Assembly (NCBI GenBank): GCA_965652565.1
Contig: CBFGWL010000003.1
Span: 1 to 64,000, forward strand
From: RSA11 sp965652565
Lineage (GTDB): Bacteria; Actinomycetota; Thermoleophilia; Solirubrobacterales; 70-9
Reading direction: 5' to 3'
DNA: 64,000 nt
The translations under genes were made by a program, and so were the position numbers. Below, one piece after another: positions 15,625 through 26,026 of the stretch; the stretch's first letter is position 1; each line of letters opens with the position of its first letter. The notes under the pieces were generated by a model. It ran no database searches and was not told the DNA's origin. It saw nothing but the letters and a program-made list of their open reading frames with translations.

Positions 15625-17540
15625 CAAGCCTTGCCCTTGCCGCCGCGCCCCCCGCTCGTCTGCAGGAACTTGAGCGCCTGCACGTAGACGAGGTTGCGGT
15701 GCTTGTGGACGATGTCGGCCGCCCGCATCGCCTCGAGGAACTCCTCCGGCCCATCGAAATCGTGCACGCGGATCTTCACGCTGCCCAGCCCCTGCACCAC
15801 GTGGCTGTCGGAGCCCGCGCCGGGGACGATCCGGTACTTCTCGGCGAAGCGCTCCGCCTCCTCGTTGAACGCGGTGAGCGCGACGCGCGGGTTGAACACC
15901 TCGATCATGTCGATCTCCTCGACGATGTCGAGGAGGTGCTCGTAGTCGGGCACCGAGTGCAGCCGGTCGAACGGGTGCGGGACGTACACGAGCCCACCCT
16001 GGCGGCGGATCTCGGCGATCGTCTCGGCCATGGTCATCCCGCGCTCGATCTTCTCCGTGAGGAAGAGGCCGATCACCTCCCCCTGCTCGGCGGTCTTTAC
16101 CTCCTCGCCGACGATCACCTTGATGCCGACCTCGTCGGCGATCTCCTGCGCCGCGACCGCGCCCGACACCTCGTTGTGGTCGGTGATCGCGATCGCGCCG
16201 AGGCCGCGCTCCTTCGCCGTCTCGAGCAGCGTGCGCACGGGCGTCGCGCAATCGGGGGAGTGGTCGGTGTGCATGTGCAGGTCGACGTGGATCGTGCGCC
16301 GCTGCGAGACCCGCCGCCGCACCTCCGGGTTCCCCCGGCCGTCATGGCGGCGTGCGACGACGCGCCTGTAGATGGCCTCGACCCTGCCCGCCACCGTAGG
16401 CCAGTCGTCGACCGCGCTGCGACCGGCGGCGAGCAGGCCGGCGCGCAGGTCGGCGTCGCCGCCCAGCCGCTCGAGCTGGCCGGCGAGCGTGATCGCGTCG
16501 CCCGGCGGGAAGTGCAGGCCGAACTCTCCGTCGCGCGTGAGCTCCACGTACTGGGGAAGATCGGAGGCGACCGGCACCGTGCCCGCGGCGAGCGCCGTGC
16601 GGATCAGCCGCGGCGCGGTGTGCGGCCCGCCCGAAGCGAGCACCGCCACGTCGGCCTCCGTGACGAGCTCTTCGGGCGCGGCGTCGCGCGGGCCCACCAC
16701 GCTCACCCGCTCGCGCAGCGCTCGCGAGAGCCGCAGGTCGGCGCGCTCGGGGTGCCAGATCGCAACCTCCCAGGCCCAGTCACGGCGCAGCCTGCGCAGC
16801 GCGCGCAGGAACAAGCGCAGCGCGCCGCGCTCCTCGTCAACGGCGAACGCGATCCGGAAGGGACGCTCGGCGTTCGCCGCGCGCCGCGGCCAGGCGCCCG
16901 GGCGCGGCTCCCCACCGGGCCGCACGAGCTCATAGGTGCCGCGGAAGAAACGCTCCATGAGCGCGATCGTCTCCCGCGAGCTGGCGGTGCGCGCGTCCAA
17001 CCGGCCGAAGAAGACCTCCACCAGCGGCCGGGCGACCTGCGTGGAGAGCACACGCTCGCTCGGCTCGTGGAACGTGCCGACGTTGAGGGCCCGCGAGTGC
17101 CGCAGCGCCAGCGACGAGGCGCTCGGCGCGAACGGGTCGTGTACGTGCACCACGTCGAACGCGACCCCGCCGAGCAGGGCGTCGAGCGTGCGGCTCACAT
17201 CGAGCGGGACGGGCGCCGCGCGCGGCCGCGGCCCACGCGGCAGCGGCAGCCCCGAGCCGACGGGCAACACGAGCGGCCCGCCGTCGCCCCCGGCCCGGTC
17301 ACCGCTCCACTCACTCGCCTCGAAGATCGCCGCGGGCCGCTCGCGCGCCTCGTTGATGAGCCGGCGCGCCTCGCGAATGCCGCCGCGGGCGGTGGAAGGA
17401 GCCGCGATCACGACCCGGTGGCCGCGCTCCGCGTGCTGCGCGGCGATGTGTCCCACGAAGTCGTTCACCTCGTGGCGCTGCGCCCACGGGATCGGGGTCA
17501 CATGCGCGATCGTCAAGCGCTCGTCGCCGGCGGGTGACAC
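15624..17540 (-). CDS. Glycosyltransferase (GT4-like) fused to a PHP-family phosphoesterase
   Basis: The 638 residues form two parts. The first (about 1-400) is a GT-B glycosyltransferase: AHVTPIPWAQRHEVNDFVGH and FDVVHVHDPF in the acceptor domain, then a donor domain with EELVTEADVAVLASGGPHTAPRL in the position of the nucleotide-sugar site. The second (about 410-610) is a PHP domain with DLHMHTDHSPD, AITDHNE, YVPHPFD and AGSDSH, metal-binding motifs of phosphoesterases of the TrpH/DNA polymerase PHP type. Such a fusion might transfer a sugar and remove a phosphate from the same product. GTG start. It overlaps the glycosylase gene by one base. Confidence 0.85.
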   Translation of the reverse strand: MSPAGDERLTIAHVTPIPWAQRHEVNDFVGHIAAQHAERGHRVVIAAPSTARGGIREARRLINEARERPAAIFEASEWSGDRAGGDGGPLVLPVGSGLPLPRGPRPRAAPVPLDVSRTLDALLGGVAFDVVHVHDPFAPSASSLALRHSRALNVGTFHEPSERVLSTQVARPLVEVFFGRLDARTASSRETIALMERFFRGTYELVRPGGEPRPGAWPRRAANAERPFRIAFAVDEERGALRLFLRALRRLRRDWAWEVAIWHPERADLRLSRALRERVSVVGPRDAAPEELVTEADVAVLASGGPHTAPRLIRTALAAGTVPVASDLPQYVELTRDGEFGLHFPPGDAITLAGQLERLGGDADLRAGLLAAGRSAVDDWPTVAGRVEAIYRRVVARRHDGRGNPEVRRRVSQRRTIHVDLHMHTDHSPDCATPVRTLLETAKERGLGAIAITDHNEVSGAVAAQEIADEVGIKVIVGEEVKTAEQGEVIGLFLTEKIERGMTMAETIAEIRRQGGLVYVPHPFDRLHSVPDYEHLLDIVEEIDMIEVFNPRVALTAFNEEAERFAEKYRIVPGAGSDSHVVQGLGSVKIRVHDFDGPEEFLEAMRAADIVHKHRNLVYVQALKFLQTSGGRGGKGKA

Positions 17541-17609
17541 GAGCCGCAGGATACGAGGGGAAGCGCGCCGGACAGCCGCCGCCCCGCCGCCGCGACGCCC
17601 GCCCGCGGC

Positions 17610-17643
17610 AAAAAAGAGGGACCCGCCGCGAGGACGGGTCCCT
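17610..17643 (-). terminator. Intrinsic terminator of ino1
   Basis: On the minus strand, AGGGACCCG and CGGGTCCCT form a perfect 9-bp stem (17617-17625 and 17635-17643) followed by six T (17610-17615 as A on the plus strand). It lies 31 bases past the ino1 stop. Confidence 0.85.
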
Positions 17644-17673
17644 GATCTCAGCTACCCGCTGAGTCCGTTGCGC

Positions 17674-18855
17674 TCAGGCTTCGAGCTCGGCCGCGAGCTC
17701 GGCGGCCCGCTGGCCCGGCTCCTTGCGGGCGTTCTCCTGGATGAACGCCTCGGTGAGCTCCCGCGCCTCCGCGTCGGGGCGCTGGGTATGAGGCGACTTC
17801 ATCAGGTAGCTCGACGGGCCGTCGAGCTGGCCGGCGATGCCGTTGTTGAGCGCCAGCTTGATGATGCGGACCGCGTCGATCACGATGCCCGCCGAGTTCG
17901 GCGAGTCCCACACCTCGAGCTTGAGCTCGACGGTCAGCGGCACGTCACCGAAGGAGCGGCCCTCGAGGCGGATGTGGGCCCACTTGCGGTCGGTGAGCCA
18001 GGCGACGTAATCCGAGGGGCCGATGTAGACGTCGTCCTTGTCGATCTCCGTGCCCATGATCGAGGTGACGGCGTTCGTCTTGGACTCCTTCTTGGACTGC
18101 AGCCGCTCGCGCTCGAGCATGTTGTAGAAGTCCATGTTGCCGCCGACGTTGAGCTGCGAGGTGCGCTCCAGCTTCACGCCGCGCTCGTGGAAGAGGCGCG
18201 CCAGCTGGCGGTGGACGATCGTCGCGCCGACCTGCGACTTGATGTCGTCGCCGATGATCGGCAGCCCGGCCTGGCGGAAGCGCTCGTCCCAATAGTCCTC
18301 GCGCGCGATGAATACCGGCAGGCAGTTGACGAAGCCGACGCCCGCCTTGAGCGCCTGCTCCACGTACCACTTGGTCGCCTGCTCCGAGCCCACCGGCAGG
18401 TAGCAGACGAGCACGTCGGCCTTGGTGTCCTGGAGGATGCCGACGATGTCGGCGGTCTCCCCCGGCGCCTTCGTGATCTTCTCCTTGAGGTACTTGCCAA
18501 GGCCGTCGTGGGTCATCCCGCGATGGACCTCGACGCCCATGTGCGGGACGTCAGCGAACTTGATCGTGTCGTTCTGGCCGGCCCAGATCGCCTCCGAGAG
18601 GTCCTTGCCGACCTTCTCCGAGTCGATGTCGAAAGCAGCGACGAACTCGATGTCGCGGACGTGATAGCCGCCGAGATCGACGTGCATCAGGCCCGGCACT
18701 TCCATCTCGGGATCGGCGTCCTTGTAGTACTGGACGCCCTGGATGAAGCTGTTGGCGCAATTGCCGACACCGACGATCGCGACGCGAACCTTGCCGTCGT
18801 CGACGCGATTGCCGTTGTGCGACGCGCCGTTCGTGGCGTGTCCGTTCTCACTCAT
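17674..18855 (-). CDS. ino1: Myo-inositol-1-phosphate synthase
   Basis: A 393-residue NAD-dependent cyclase converting glucose 6-phosphate to inositol 3-phosphate, entry point for phosphatidylinositol and mycothiol-type products. Visible motifs are the Rossmann VGVGNCA near 29-35, the long NAD/substrate stretch PVGSEQATKWYVEQAL, DDIKSQ with GATIVHR, and NVGGNMDFYNM plus SKTNAV in the catalytic domain. Length matches the actinobacterial form. AGGAGG lies at 18868-18873, a 12-base spacer. Two lipid genes for inositol phosphate use lie upstream on the same strand, and an intrinsic terminator follows, so ino1 ends the cluster. Confidence 0.95.
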   Translation of the reverse strand: MSENGHATNGASHNGNRVDDGKVRVAIVGVGNCANSFIQGVQYYKDADPEMEVPGLMHVDLGGYHVRDIEFVAAFDIDSEKVGKDLSEAIWAGQNDTIKFADVPHMGVEVHRGMTHDGLGKYLKEKITKAPGETADIVGILQDTKADVLVCYLPVGSEQATKWYVEQALKAGVGFVNCLPVFIAREDYWDERFRQAGLPIIGDDIKSQVGATIVHRQLARLFHERGVKLERTSQLNVGGNMDFYNMLERERLQSKKESKTNAVTSIMGTEIDKDDVYIGPSDYVAWLTDRKWAHIRLEGRSFGDVPLTVELKLEVWDSPNSAGIVIDAVRIIKLALNNGIAGQLDGPSSYLMKSPHTQRPDAEARELTEAFIQENARKEPGQRAAELAAELEA

Positions 18856-18960
18856 CTGAATCGAAATCCTCCTGAGGGCGGGTAGCGAGGGCTAACTATG
18901 CCACCGCCTTGTCCCGGTTACACGAGAGCTTGGGGGTCCCCTTACCCGGAAAGCCCCCCT

Positions 18961-18982
18961 CATCCCCGCCTAGGCGGGGATG
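18961..18982. repeat. Perfect 22-bp palindrome between the PI-phosphate synthase gene and ino1
   Basis: CATCCCCGCC and GGCGGGGATG flank a central TA and read the same on both strands. The site begins one base after the stop of the phosphatidyltransferase gene, 105 bases before ino1. No T tract follows, so a protein-binding operator or a processing/attenuation hairpin is as likely as a terminator. Confidence 0.5.
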
Positions 18983-18983
18983 C

Positions 18984-19610
18984 TCAGGCTTCCAGCGCGC
19001 GTAGCTCGCGACGTACGTGCCAGACGCGCTGGGCGACCGTAAGGCTAGTAAGTCCGGCCATCACGTAGATCGAAGCCGCGAGAAGGTCGACCCCGTTGAT
19101 CAGCTCCCCGGCGGCGAAGACCAGGCCGATCGAGAGCAGCACTACGCGCACCGGGCGCGTCGCGAGGCCTACCTTGCACTCGACGCCCAACGCCTCGGCG
19201 CGGGCGCGCGCGTAGGAGACCATCAGCGAGCCGAGCACGACGAACACGCACGCCGCGGCCGCCACCGAGTCACCGGCCTCCGCGAAGTACCAGGCGATCG
19301 CGGTCAACACGACCCCCTCCTCGATCCGGTCGAGGGTGGAGTCGAGGAAGGCGCCGAACAGGGTCCCCTTGCCGGACATCCGCGAGTAGCGCCCGTCGAG
19401 GGTGTCCATGATCGAGCCGATGATGAAGGCGAGCCCCCCGAGGACGAAGTGCTCGGCCACGATCAGCACGGCCGCCGCCACGTTCAGCACGAGCCCGGTC
19501 ATCGAGATCGCGTTCGGCGTGAGCCGCGACTCGATCAGGCGGTTGCGCGCGTACGAGCGCCACGCCTGGGCGCTGCGCGACTGGGCGGGCGCGGGACTGG
19601 GTTCGCTCAC
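18984..19610 (-). CDS. CDP-alcohol phosphatidyltransferase, probable phosphatidylinositol-phosphate synthase
   Basis: A 208-residue integral membrane enzyme with about six hydrophobic segments. The family signature is complete apart from one Ala to Ser change: DTLDG, then R (SR), eight residues, G, three, D, three, D (in GAFLDSTLDR). The DSTLDR plus ALGVECKVGLATRPVR region matches actinobacterial enzymes that join CDP-diacylglycerol to inositol 3-phosphate. Position beside ino1, which makes that inositol phosphate, is the strongest argument. GTG at 19610 is the chosen start; the frame extends much further upstream only as a shadow of the PAP2 gene. It is separated from that gene by 41 bases. 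Confidence 0.82.
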   Translation of the reverse strand: MSEPSPAPAQSRSAQAWRSYARNRLIESRLTPNAISMTGLVLNVAAAVLIVAEHFVLGGLAFIIGSIMDTLDGRYSRMSGKGTLFGAFLDSTLDRIEEGVVLTAIAWYFAEAGDSVAAAACVFVVLGSLMVSYARARAEALGVECKVGLATRPVRVVLLSIGLVFAAGELINGVDLLAASIYVMAGLTSLTVAQRVWHVRRELRALEA

Positions 19611-19651
19611 GGTCGGGAACGTATCGGGTTGGCCCGCGAGGAGCGGGAGCT

Positions 19652-20428
19652 TCAGGCGGCGGCCTCGCTCGTCGCCACCCGGAAGGCCCAGTGGTGCGGG
19701 CGCAGCCGCGCGAGCTGAGCGGCAGCGGCGGCAGCAGCGGAGGCGACCGCGACGCCGGCGGCGGCGTCGAGCCAGAAGTGGTTGCCGGTGACGACGATCA
19801 CGAAGAAGACGATCAGCGGGTAGGCCGCCCACCAGGCCCGCGCGAGCCGGTTCTGCGCGAGCACCATCCCCGGGACACCGATCATCAGCGAGAACGCGAT
19901 GTGCATGCTCGGCACCGCGGCGTACTGGTTGACGAGCAGGCCGACCGTGTCGGAGTCCTGCGCCTGGCCGGTGAACGTCGCGATCGTGTCGGTGAACCCG
20001 AACTCCGGCATGAGCCGCGGCGGCGCGGTCGGGTAGGCCGCGTAGATCACGAGCGCGAGCGCCATCGCGACCATGAACATGTTCCGCACGAAGTAGAAGC
20101 TGTCGTTGCGGTACAGGTAGAGCCAGGCGAGAAAGCCCGTGGTGATCACGAAGTGCGAGTTCAAGTACATGAAGTTCGCCGCGTCGATCAGCCACGTGGC
20201 GTTGCTGATCAGCCAGTCCTGGAGCCCCGGCTCGAAGAAGGACCCGAGCGCGCGCTCCACGTCGATGAGCCGCTCGGCGTTCGCGAACGCGACCTCCTCG
20301 CGACCCTCGGCCATCCCGCGCACGACCTGGTAGCCGTTGTAGGCGAGGAAGAAGAGAAAGAACTGGAGCGCGGCGTCCCCCCAGCCCCGCGGCGCCAGAT
20401 CACGAATTGTGGTTGCGAGGCGCGCCAC
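19652..20428 (-). CDS. PAP2-superfamily membrane enzyme (Aur1/inositol-phosphotransferase-like)
   Basis: A 258-residue polytopic membrane protein with six hydrophobic segments. The lipid phosphatase/phosphotransferase motifs are AAVPSMHIAF near 168-177 and VTGNHFWLDA near 213-222, which carry the two catalytic histidines; the NHFWLD form is that of the Aur1/PAP2_3 group, which moves head groups including inositol phosphate between lipids. With ino1 and the phosphatidyltransferase on the same strand, a role in inositol-lipid processing is likely. GTG start. The unstructured Ala-rich C-terminus (AVASAAAAAAAQLARL) is probably the last transmembrane helix and tail. Confidence 0.82.
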   Translation of the reverse strand: MARLATTIRDLAPRGWGDAALQFFLFFLAYNGYQVVRGMAEGREEVAFANAERLIDVERALGSFFEPGLQDWLISNATWLIDAANFMYLNSHFVITTGFLAWLYLYRNDSFYFVRNMFMVAMALALVIYAAYPTAPPRLMPEFGFTDTIATFTGQAQDSDTVGLLVNQYAAVPSMHIAFSLMIGVPGMVLAQNRLARAWWAAYPLIVFFVIVVTGNHFWLDAAAGVAVASAAAAAAAQLARLRPHHWAFRVATSEAAA

Positions 20429-20451
20429 GACCCGCGGATTCTAAAGGGACG

Positions 20452-21306
20452 CTAACGCGCTGGGGAGGCCGAGCCCGTCCCGAGCAGACCCACCACGCGA
20501 TCGATCAGCTCGGGACGGTCGAGCCACGGCCAATGGCCCGCGCCGGCAATCTCCTCGAGCGTGGCGTCGGGCAGGCGGGCGGCGAGCCGCCGGCCGTAGA
20601 CAGGCGGGATGTACGGGTCGCGCTGCGCCCACAGGAGCAGGACGGGGCAGGTCAGGCGCTCGAGATGCGATCCCGCCGCGGCCAGCGCGCCGGGGTCGGC
20701 CGAGCGGTAGAGGCGCAGCACGGCCCGCCTGGTGCCCGCGTCCCAATGGGGCCAGAACGCATCGACGAACGAGCGCGGCATCGGGCGGAATCCCGGCCGG
20801 GCCTGGCGCAGCACCAGGCCCGCCGCGAAGCGCGTCGTCAGAGCGTTGAAGAGCTCGCCCGCGCCCCGGCGCCGCCAGAACCAGCGAGCGATCCAGTGCC
20901 AGCGATAGCCGACCCCGAACGGCACGTGGTTGAACGCGACGACGCGCTCGACGCGCTCGGGCTCGCGCAGCGCGGCCAACAGCCCGACCGCGCCCCAGTC
21001 GTGGATCACCGCCCGGTACCGCTCGACGCCCAGGGCCTCGAGAACCCGCGGGATGAACTCCGCGTACGTCCACATGCCGTAGTCGAAGCGCTCGGGATCG
21101 GGACGCGCCGAGCGCCCGAAGCCGGGCAGGTCGAACGCGATCGCCGCGCCGTGATGCACGCGCATGAACGGCAGCCAGTCGTCGCTGTTCGTCGGGTTGC
21201 CGTGGAAGAAGACCGTGGGCGCGCCCTGGCCGCGCCGCCGGCGCACGAAGATCTCGACGCCGTCGACGACGACCCTGGATTCCTCCAACCCACCCCTCGG
21301 GACCAC
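20452..21306 (-). CDS. Alpha/beta hydrolase, haloalkane-dehalogenase/epoxide-hydrolase type
   Basis: A 284-residue alpha/beta hydrolase. The nucleophile is aspartate (IHDWGAV, Asp103), not serine, so it belongs to the dehalogenase/epoxide-hydrolase branch. HGNP at 35-38 supplies Asn, and Trp104 follows the nucleophile; that Asn/Trp pair is the halide-stabilising pair of haloalkane dehalogenases. The acid is Asp230 (WAQRDPYIPP) and the base His258 (GAGHWPW). The cap domain (about 130-210) is where substrate specificity lies and I cannot read it. GTG start; 22 bases from the divergent nth start. It is 24 bases before the PAP2 gene and may be cotranscribed with it by chance. Confidence 0.85.
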   Translation of the reverse strand: MVPRGGLEESRVVVDGVEIFVRRRRGQGAPTVFFHGNPTNSDDWLPFMRVHHGAAIAFDLPGFGRSARPDPERFDYGMWTYAEFIPRVLEALGVERYRAVIHDWGAVGLLAALREPERVERVVAFNHVPFGVGYRWHWIARWFWRRRGAGELFNALTTRFAAGLVLRQARPGFRPMPRSFVDAFWPHWDAGTRRAVLRLYRSADPGALAAAGSHLERLTCPVLLLWAQRDPYIPPVYGRRLAARLPDATLEEIAGAGHWPWLDRPELIDRVVGLLGTGSASPAR

Positions 21307-21328
21307 GGCGTGACCCTATCCTGGCGCC

Positions 21329-22063
21329 GTGCCGAGGAAGCGACGCAAGGGATGGCGGCGGCCCAGCCGCAAGCGGGTGATCGCGATCCGCGACCGTCTG
21401 CGCGAGATGTACGGCACGCCCACCCACGAGCCGCATGGCGACCCCGTCCACGAGCTCGTGCTGACGATCCTCTCCCAGAACACCTCGGACACGAACCGCG
21501 ACGTGGCCTACGCCGGGCTGCGCGCCGCCTTCGGCTCTTGGGAGGAGGTCCGCGACGCGCCGACCGCGGAGGTGGAGGAGGCGATCCGCCCGGGCGGGCT
21601 CGCCCCGACCAAGGCGCCGCGCATCCAGGCCGTCCTCCGTGAACTAGGCGATCCGATCAACCTGGACTGGCTCGCCGACGCCTCGCGCGACGAGGCGATG
21701 GAGTTCCTCACGGGCCTGCCGGGCGTGGGGCGGAAGACCGCGGCCTGCGTGATGATCTTCGCCCTCGGCCGGCCCGAGATCCCCGTCGACACGCACGTCT
21801 ACCGCGTCGGCGGGCGCCTCGGCCTCTTCCACCCGCGAGCCTCGTTCGACGAGGCCCACGACGAGATGCTCGCGATCACGCCGCCCGAGGACGCCTACGA
21901 GTTCCACATCAACCTGATCACCCACGGCCGGCGGCTCTGCCGGCCGGCGCGGCCGCGCTGCGAGCAGTGCGACCTGCGCCGGATGTGCGTCTTCCGCCGC
22001 GGCCTCGCCCACGCCCGGGGCGCCGCGAAACCGCAGTCCACAGCGACAGCGACTGCGGACTAA
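21329..22063 (+). CDS. nth: Endonuclease III, DNA glycosylase/AP lyase
   Basis: A 244-residue base-excision repair enzyme acting on oxidised pyrimidines. The helix-hairpin-helix is LPGVGRKTA (130-138) with catalytic Lys136, the catalytic aspartate is Asp154 in VDTHVYR, and the iron-sulfur cluster is Cys204-x6-Cys211-x2-Cys214-x5-Cys220, the canonical spacing. The N-terminus is basic (MPRKRRKGWRRPSRKR) and the tail after the cluster (about 24 residues) is longer than in E. coli. GTG start. It is divergent from the hydrolase gene. No operon partner on its own strand. Confidence 0.95.
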   Translation: MPRKRRKGWRRPSRKRVIAIRDRLREMYGTPTHEPHGDPVHELVLTILSQNTSDTNRDVAYAGLRAAFGSWEEVRDAPTAEVEEAIRPGGLAPTKAPRIQAVLRELGDPINLDWLADASRDEAMEFLTGLPGVGRKTAACVMIFALGRPEIPVDTHVYRVGGRLGLFHPRASFDEAHDEMLAITPPEDAYEFHINLITHGRRLCRPARPRCEQCDLRRMCVFRRGLAHARGAAKPQSTATATAD

Positions 22064-22187
22064 TACGGATGCGGACCGCACCGGGCGTCGGCAAGCTCGG
22101 TGGCCTGCAGAAGTGCGGCGGGGGGCAGGGATGCCAAAGGCCGCCGACATCCAGCGATCGCTGCCACGACATGGAAGGAGTCACGCA

Positions 22188-23327
22188 GTGCAGTCACACC
22201 ATCGGAGCGCCCGCCGGCGACTAGGCGGAATCGCCCTGGCGCTCGTCGCCGCCCTAGGTATCGGGGGGCTGATCGTGCCCGCCGCCGCGAGCGCCAAGCC
22301 CAAGAACGTCAAGGTCATGTCGCGCAACATCTACCTCGGCGCCAACCTGGCGCCGGCCCTGCTTGCGCCCGACCCCCCGTCGATGTTCATCGCCGCGGGC
22401 CAGATCTACGACACGTCGGTGTTCGAGACAAACTTCCGCGGGCGAGCCGAGCTGCTCGCCGCTGAGATCGCGCGGACCAAGCCCGACGCGATCGGCCTGC
22501 AGGAGGTCGCGCTGTGGCGGCGCGGCCAGCGCGGCGCCCCGGACGGGCCGGCTACCCCCGCGCGTGAGGTCGTCGTCGACTTCCTCGAGGTACTGCGCAC
22601 GCAGCTCGACAAGCGCGGCCTGCGCTACAAGGTCGGCCGCGTCCAGAACCAGGCCGACATCGAGCTCCCGATCGACCGGAACGCCGACGGTACCCCCGAG
22701 ATGGACGGCCGGCTCACGATGCGCGACGCGATCCTTGTCAAGCAGAACCTGAAGATCTCGAACCGCCGCGGCGGCAACTACCCGACCGGGCTGCCCGTGC
22801 CCACCCCGCTCGGCCAGATCGACGTCACCCGCGGCTGGACGTCCGTGGATTTGGTCAAGGGCAAGAAGCGCAACCGCAAGAAGTTCCGCTTCATCAACAC
22901 CCACCTCGAGGCGTTCAGCGCGTTCTTCCGGCGCAGCCAGGCGTTCTCGCTGACCACCCTCCCGATCGTCCAAAACAGCCGCAAGCTGCCGGTGATCCTG
23001 GTGGGCGATCTGAACTCCGACCCGGTGGACGACTCGATCCCCAACGAGCCCGATCCGATCCCGGAGGCGCCCGAGAACGGCGCGTACCTGGCGATCGCGG
23101 ACGCCGGGTTCGCTGACCGGGGCGTCACGCAGAACACGTGCTGCCACGCCGACGACCTGCTCAACGACGAGGTCGACTTCGGCTCGCGCATCGATCACGT
23201 GCTCGCGAAGGGCAAGGTCCGCAAGCTCGGGGCGAGCCGCACCGGCCTCGACCAGGCCCAGCGCACGGACACCGGCCTGTGGCCGTCGGATCACGCCGGC
23301 GTGGTGAGCCGCCTGCGGATCCGCTAG
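22188..23327 (+). CDS. Secreted endonuclease/exonuclease/phosphatase-fold protein
   Basis: About 379 residues. The GTG at 22188 has GGAAGGAG at 22173-22180, seven bases away, which decides the start over an in-frame ATG upstream. An N-terminal Sec signal follows: basic SARRR, a hydrophobic GGIALALVAALGIGGLIVPA and an AAASA cleavage site. The catalytic domain has SRNIYLG, GLQEVALW, NTHLEAF, VGDLNSDP, RIDHVL and SDHAGVV, the full EEP motif set, so it is an extracellular DNase-, sphingomyelinase- or phosphodiesterase-like enzyme. Two Cys in NTCCHADD may be a disulfide or metal site. The transcript ends at the hairpin at 23366. Confidence 0.85.
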   Translation: MQSHHRSARRRLGGIALALVAALGIGGLIVPAAASAKPKNVKVMSRNIYLGANLAPALLAPDPPSMFIAAGQIYDTSVFETNFRGRAELLAAEIARTKPDAIGLQEVALWRRGQRGAPDGPATPAREVVVDFLEVLRTQLDKRGLRYKVGRVQNQADIELPIDRNADGTPEMDGRLTMRDAILVKQNLKISNRRGGNYPTGLPVPTPLGQIDVTRGWTSVDLVKGKKRNRKKFRFINTHLEAFSAFFRRSQAFSLTTLPIVQNSRKLPVILVGDLNSDPVDDSIPNEPDPIPEAPENGAYLAIADAGFADRGVTQNTCCHADDLLNDEVDFGSRIDHVLAKGKVRKLGASRTGLDQAQRTDTGLWPSDHAGVVSRLRIR

Positions 23328-23365
23328 GGAGCAAAGCCTCCGCAAGGAGGGAAGGCAAAGCGGCG

Positions 23366-23397
23366 AAGGGCGGGCGCTCGGGGGGCGCCCGCCCTTT
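23366..23397 (+). terminator. Hairpin terminator after the secreted nuclease-fold gene
   Basis: AAGGGCGGGCGC at 23366-23377 and GCGCCCGCCCTT at 23385-23396 form a perfect 12-bp stem with a 7-nt loop; TTT ends the arm and only three T are present. It lies 39 bases past the stop. Confidence 0.75.
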
Positions 23398-23497
23398 CCG
23401 CGTCAAAGACCCGCCCTGCCGCGACCGTCGCCGGTGAGCGGGTAGTATCCGCGGCGCCTCTGCGGGCACAGCGACCCCCGAGGGGCTGATTTCGGGA

Positions 23498-23998
23498 ATG
23501 AGTAAGCGCCTTTTCGTCACCTTCGGAATCGTCGCGGCGGTCTGCGTCGTCGTGATCCCCTTCCTCGTGATCAGCAGCTCGAGCGGGCTCGAAAACGGCC
23601 GCGTCGCGGTTGCCGAGCGCGACGAGGAGAGCAAGGAGCTCTTCCAGGCCAACTGCGGCACCTGCCACACGCTGGCCGCGGCGGGCACCGACGGGGTCGT
23701 CGGCCCCGACCTCGACGACCGCCTGGCGCCCGGTGGCAGCGGTGACTACGACAGCAACTACGGGCGCGTCCTGACCGCCGTCGTCTGCGGCTTCGGCGAT
23801 GGCCGCATGCCCGCCCGGATCCTCACCGGCGAGAACGCCAAGCAAGTCGCGACGTTCGTCGCCGCGTACGCCGGCCAGCTCGGCGACGGCGACGGTCCGC
23901 TGGTCGACACCTCCACGGCTTCCCAGCCCGAGCCGCAGCCCTGCGCCGGATCGGCGGGCGCCGACGAGGGCGACGGCGCCGCCGCAGACTCCGAGTAG
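23498..23998 (+). CDS. Membrane-anchored class I cytochrome c
   Basis: A 166-residue protein with an N-terminal transmembrane anchor (about residues 5-27), a haem c site CGTCH (Cys53, Cys56, His57) and a probable distal ligand Met104 in GRMPARI. The heme domain is about 80 residues, as in small mono-haem cytochromes, and a poorly conserved acidic tail (after 130, with STASQPEPQPCAGSAGADEG) follows. It should carry electrons outside the membrane. No cytochrome biogenesis or oxidase gene is near; the heat-shock operon starts 135 bases downstream. Confidence 0.88.
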   Translation: MSKRLFVTFGIVAAVCVVVIPFLVISSSSGLENGRVAVAERDEESKELFQANCGTCHTLAAAGTDGVVGPDLDDRLAPGGSGDYDSNYGRVLTAVVCGFGDGRMPARILTGENAKQVATFVAAYAGQLGDGDGPLVDTSTASQPEPQPCAGSAGADEGDGAAADSE

Positions 23999-24058
23999 CG
24001 CGTCGCGCCCGCTCGTCCGCGCACCGAGGCGGCCGCCGGCCGCCCGCTCCGGCATGCC

Positions 24059-24103
24059 GTGGACGGTGGCCATATATCTGCTAGCCTCAGACTCAGATTT
24101 CTT
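24059..24103 (+). promoter_or_regulatory. dnaK promoter with putative HspR-linked element
   Basis: GTGGAC (24059-24064), a 17-base spacer and TAGCCT (24082-24087) look like a -35/-10 pair. CTCAGA is repeated directly at 24086-24091 and 24092-24097, and CTCAGATTTCTT (24092-24103) recurs with one mismatch upstream of clpB. The known actinobacterial HspR site has ACTCAAG half-sites; these are only loosely similar, so HspR binding is inference. Confidence 0.5.
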
Positions 24104-24133
24104 ACGAAAACATGCGTGATAGGAGCGAGAGCT

Positions 24134-26023
<1,890 letters not shown>

Positions 26024-26026
26024 TCG

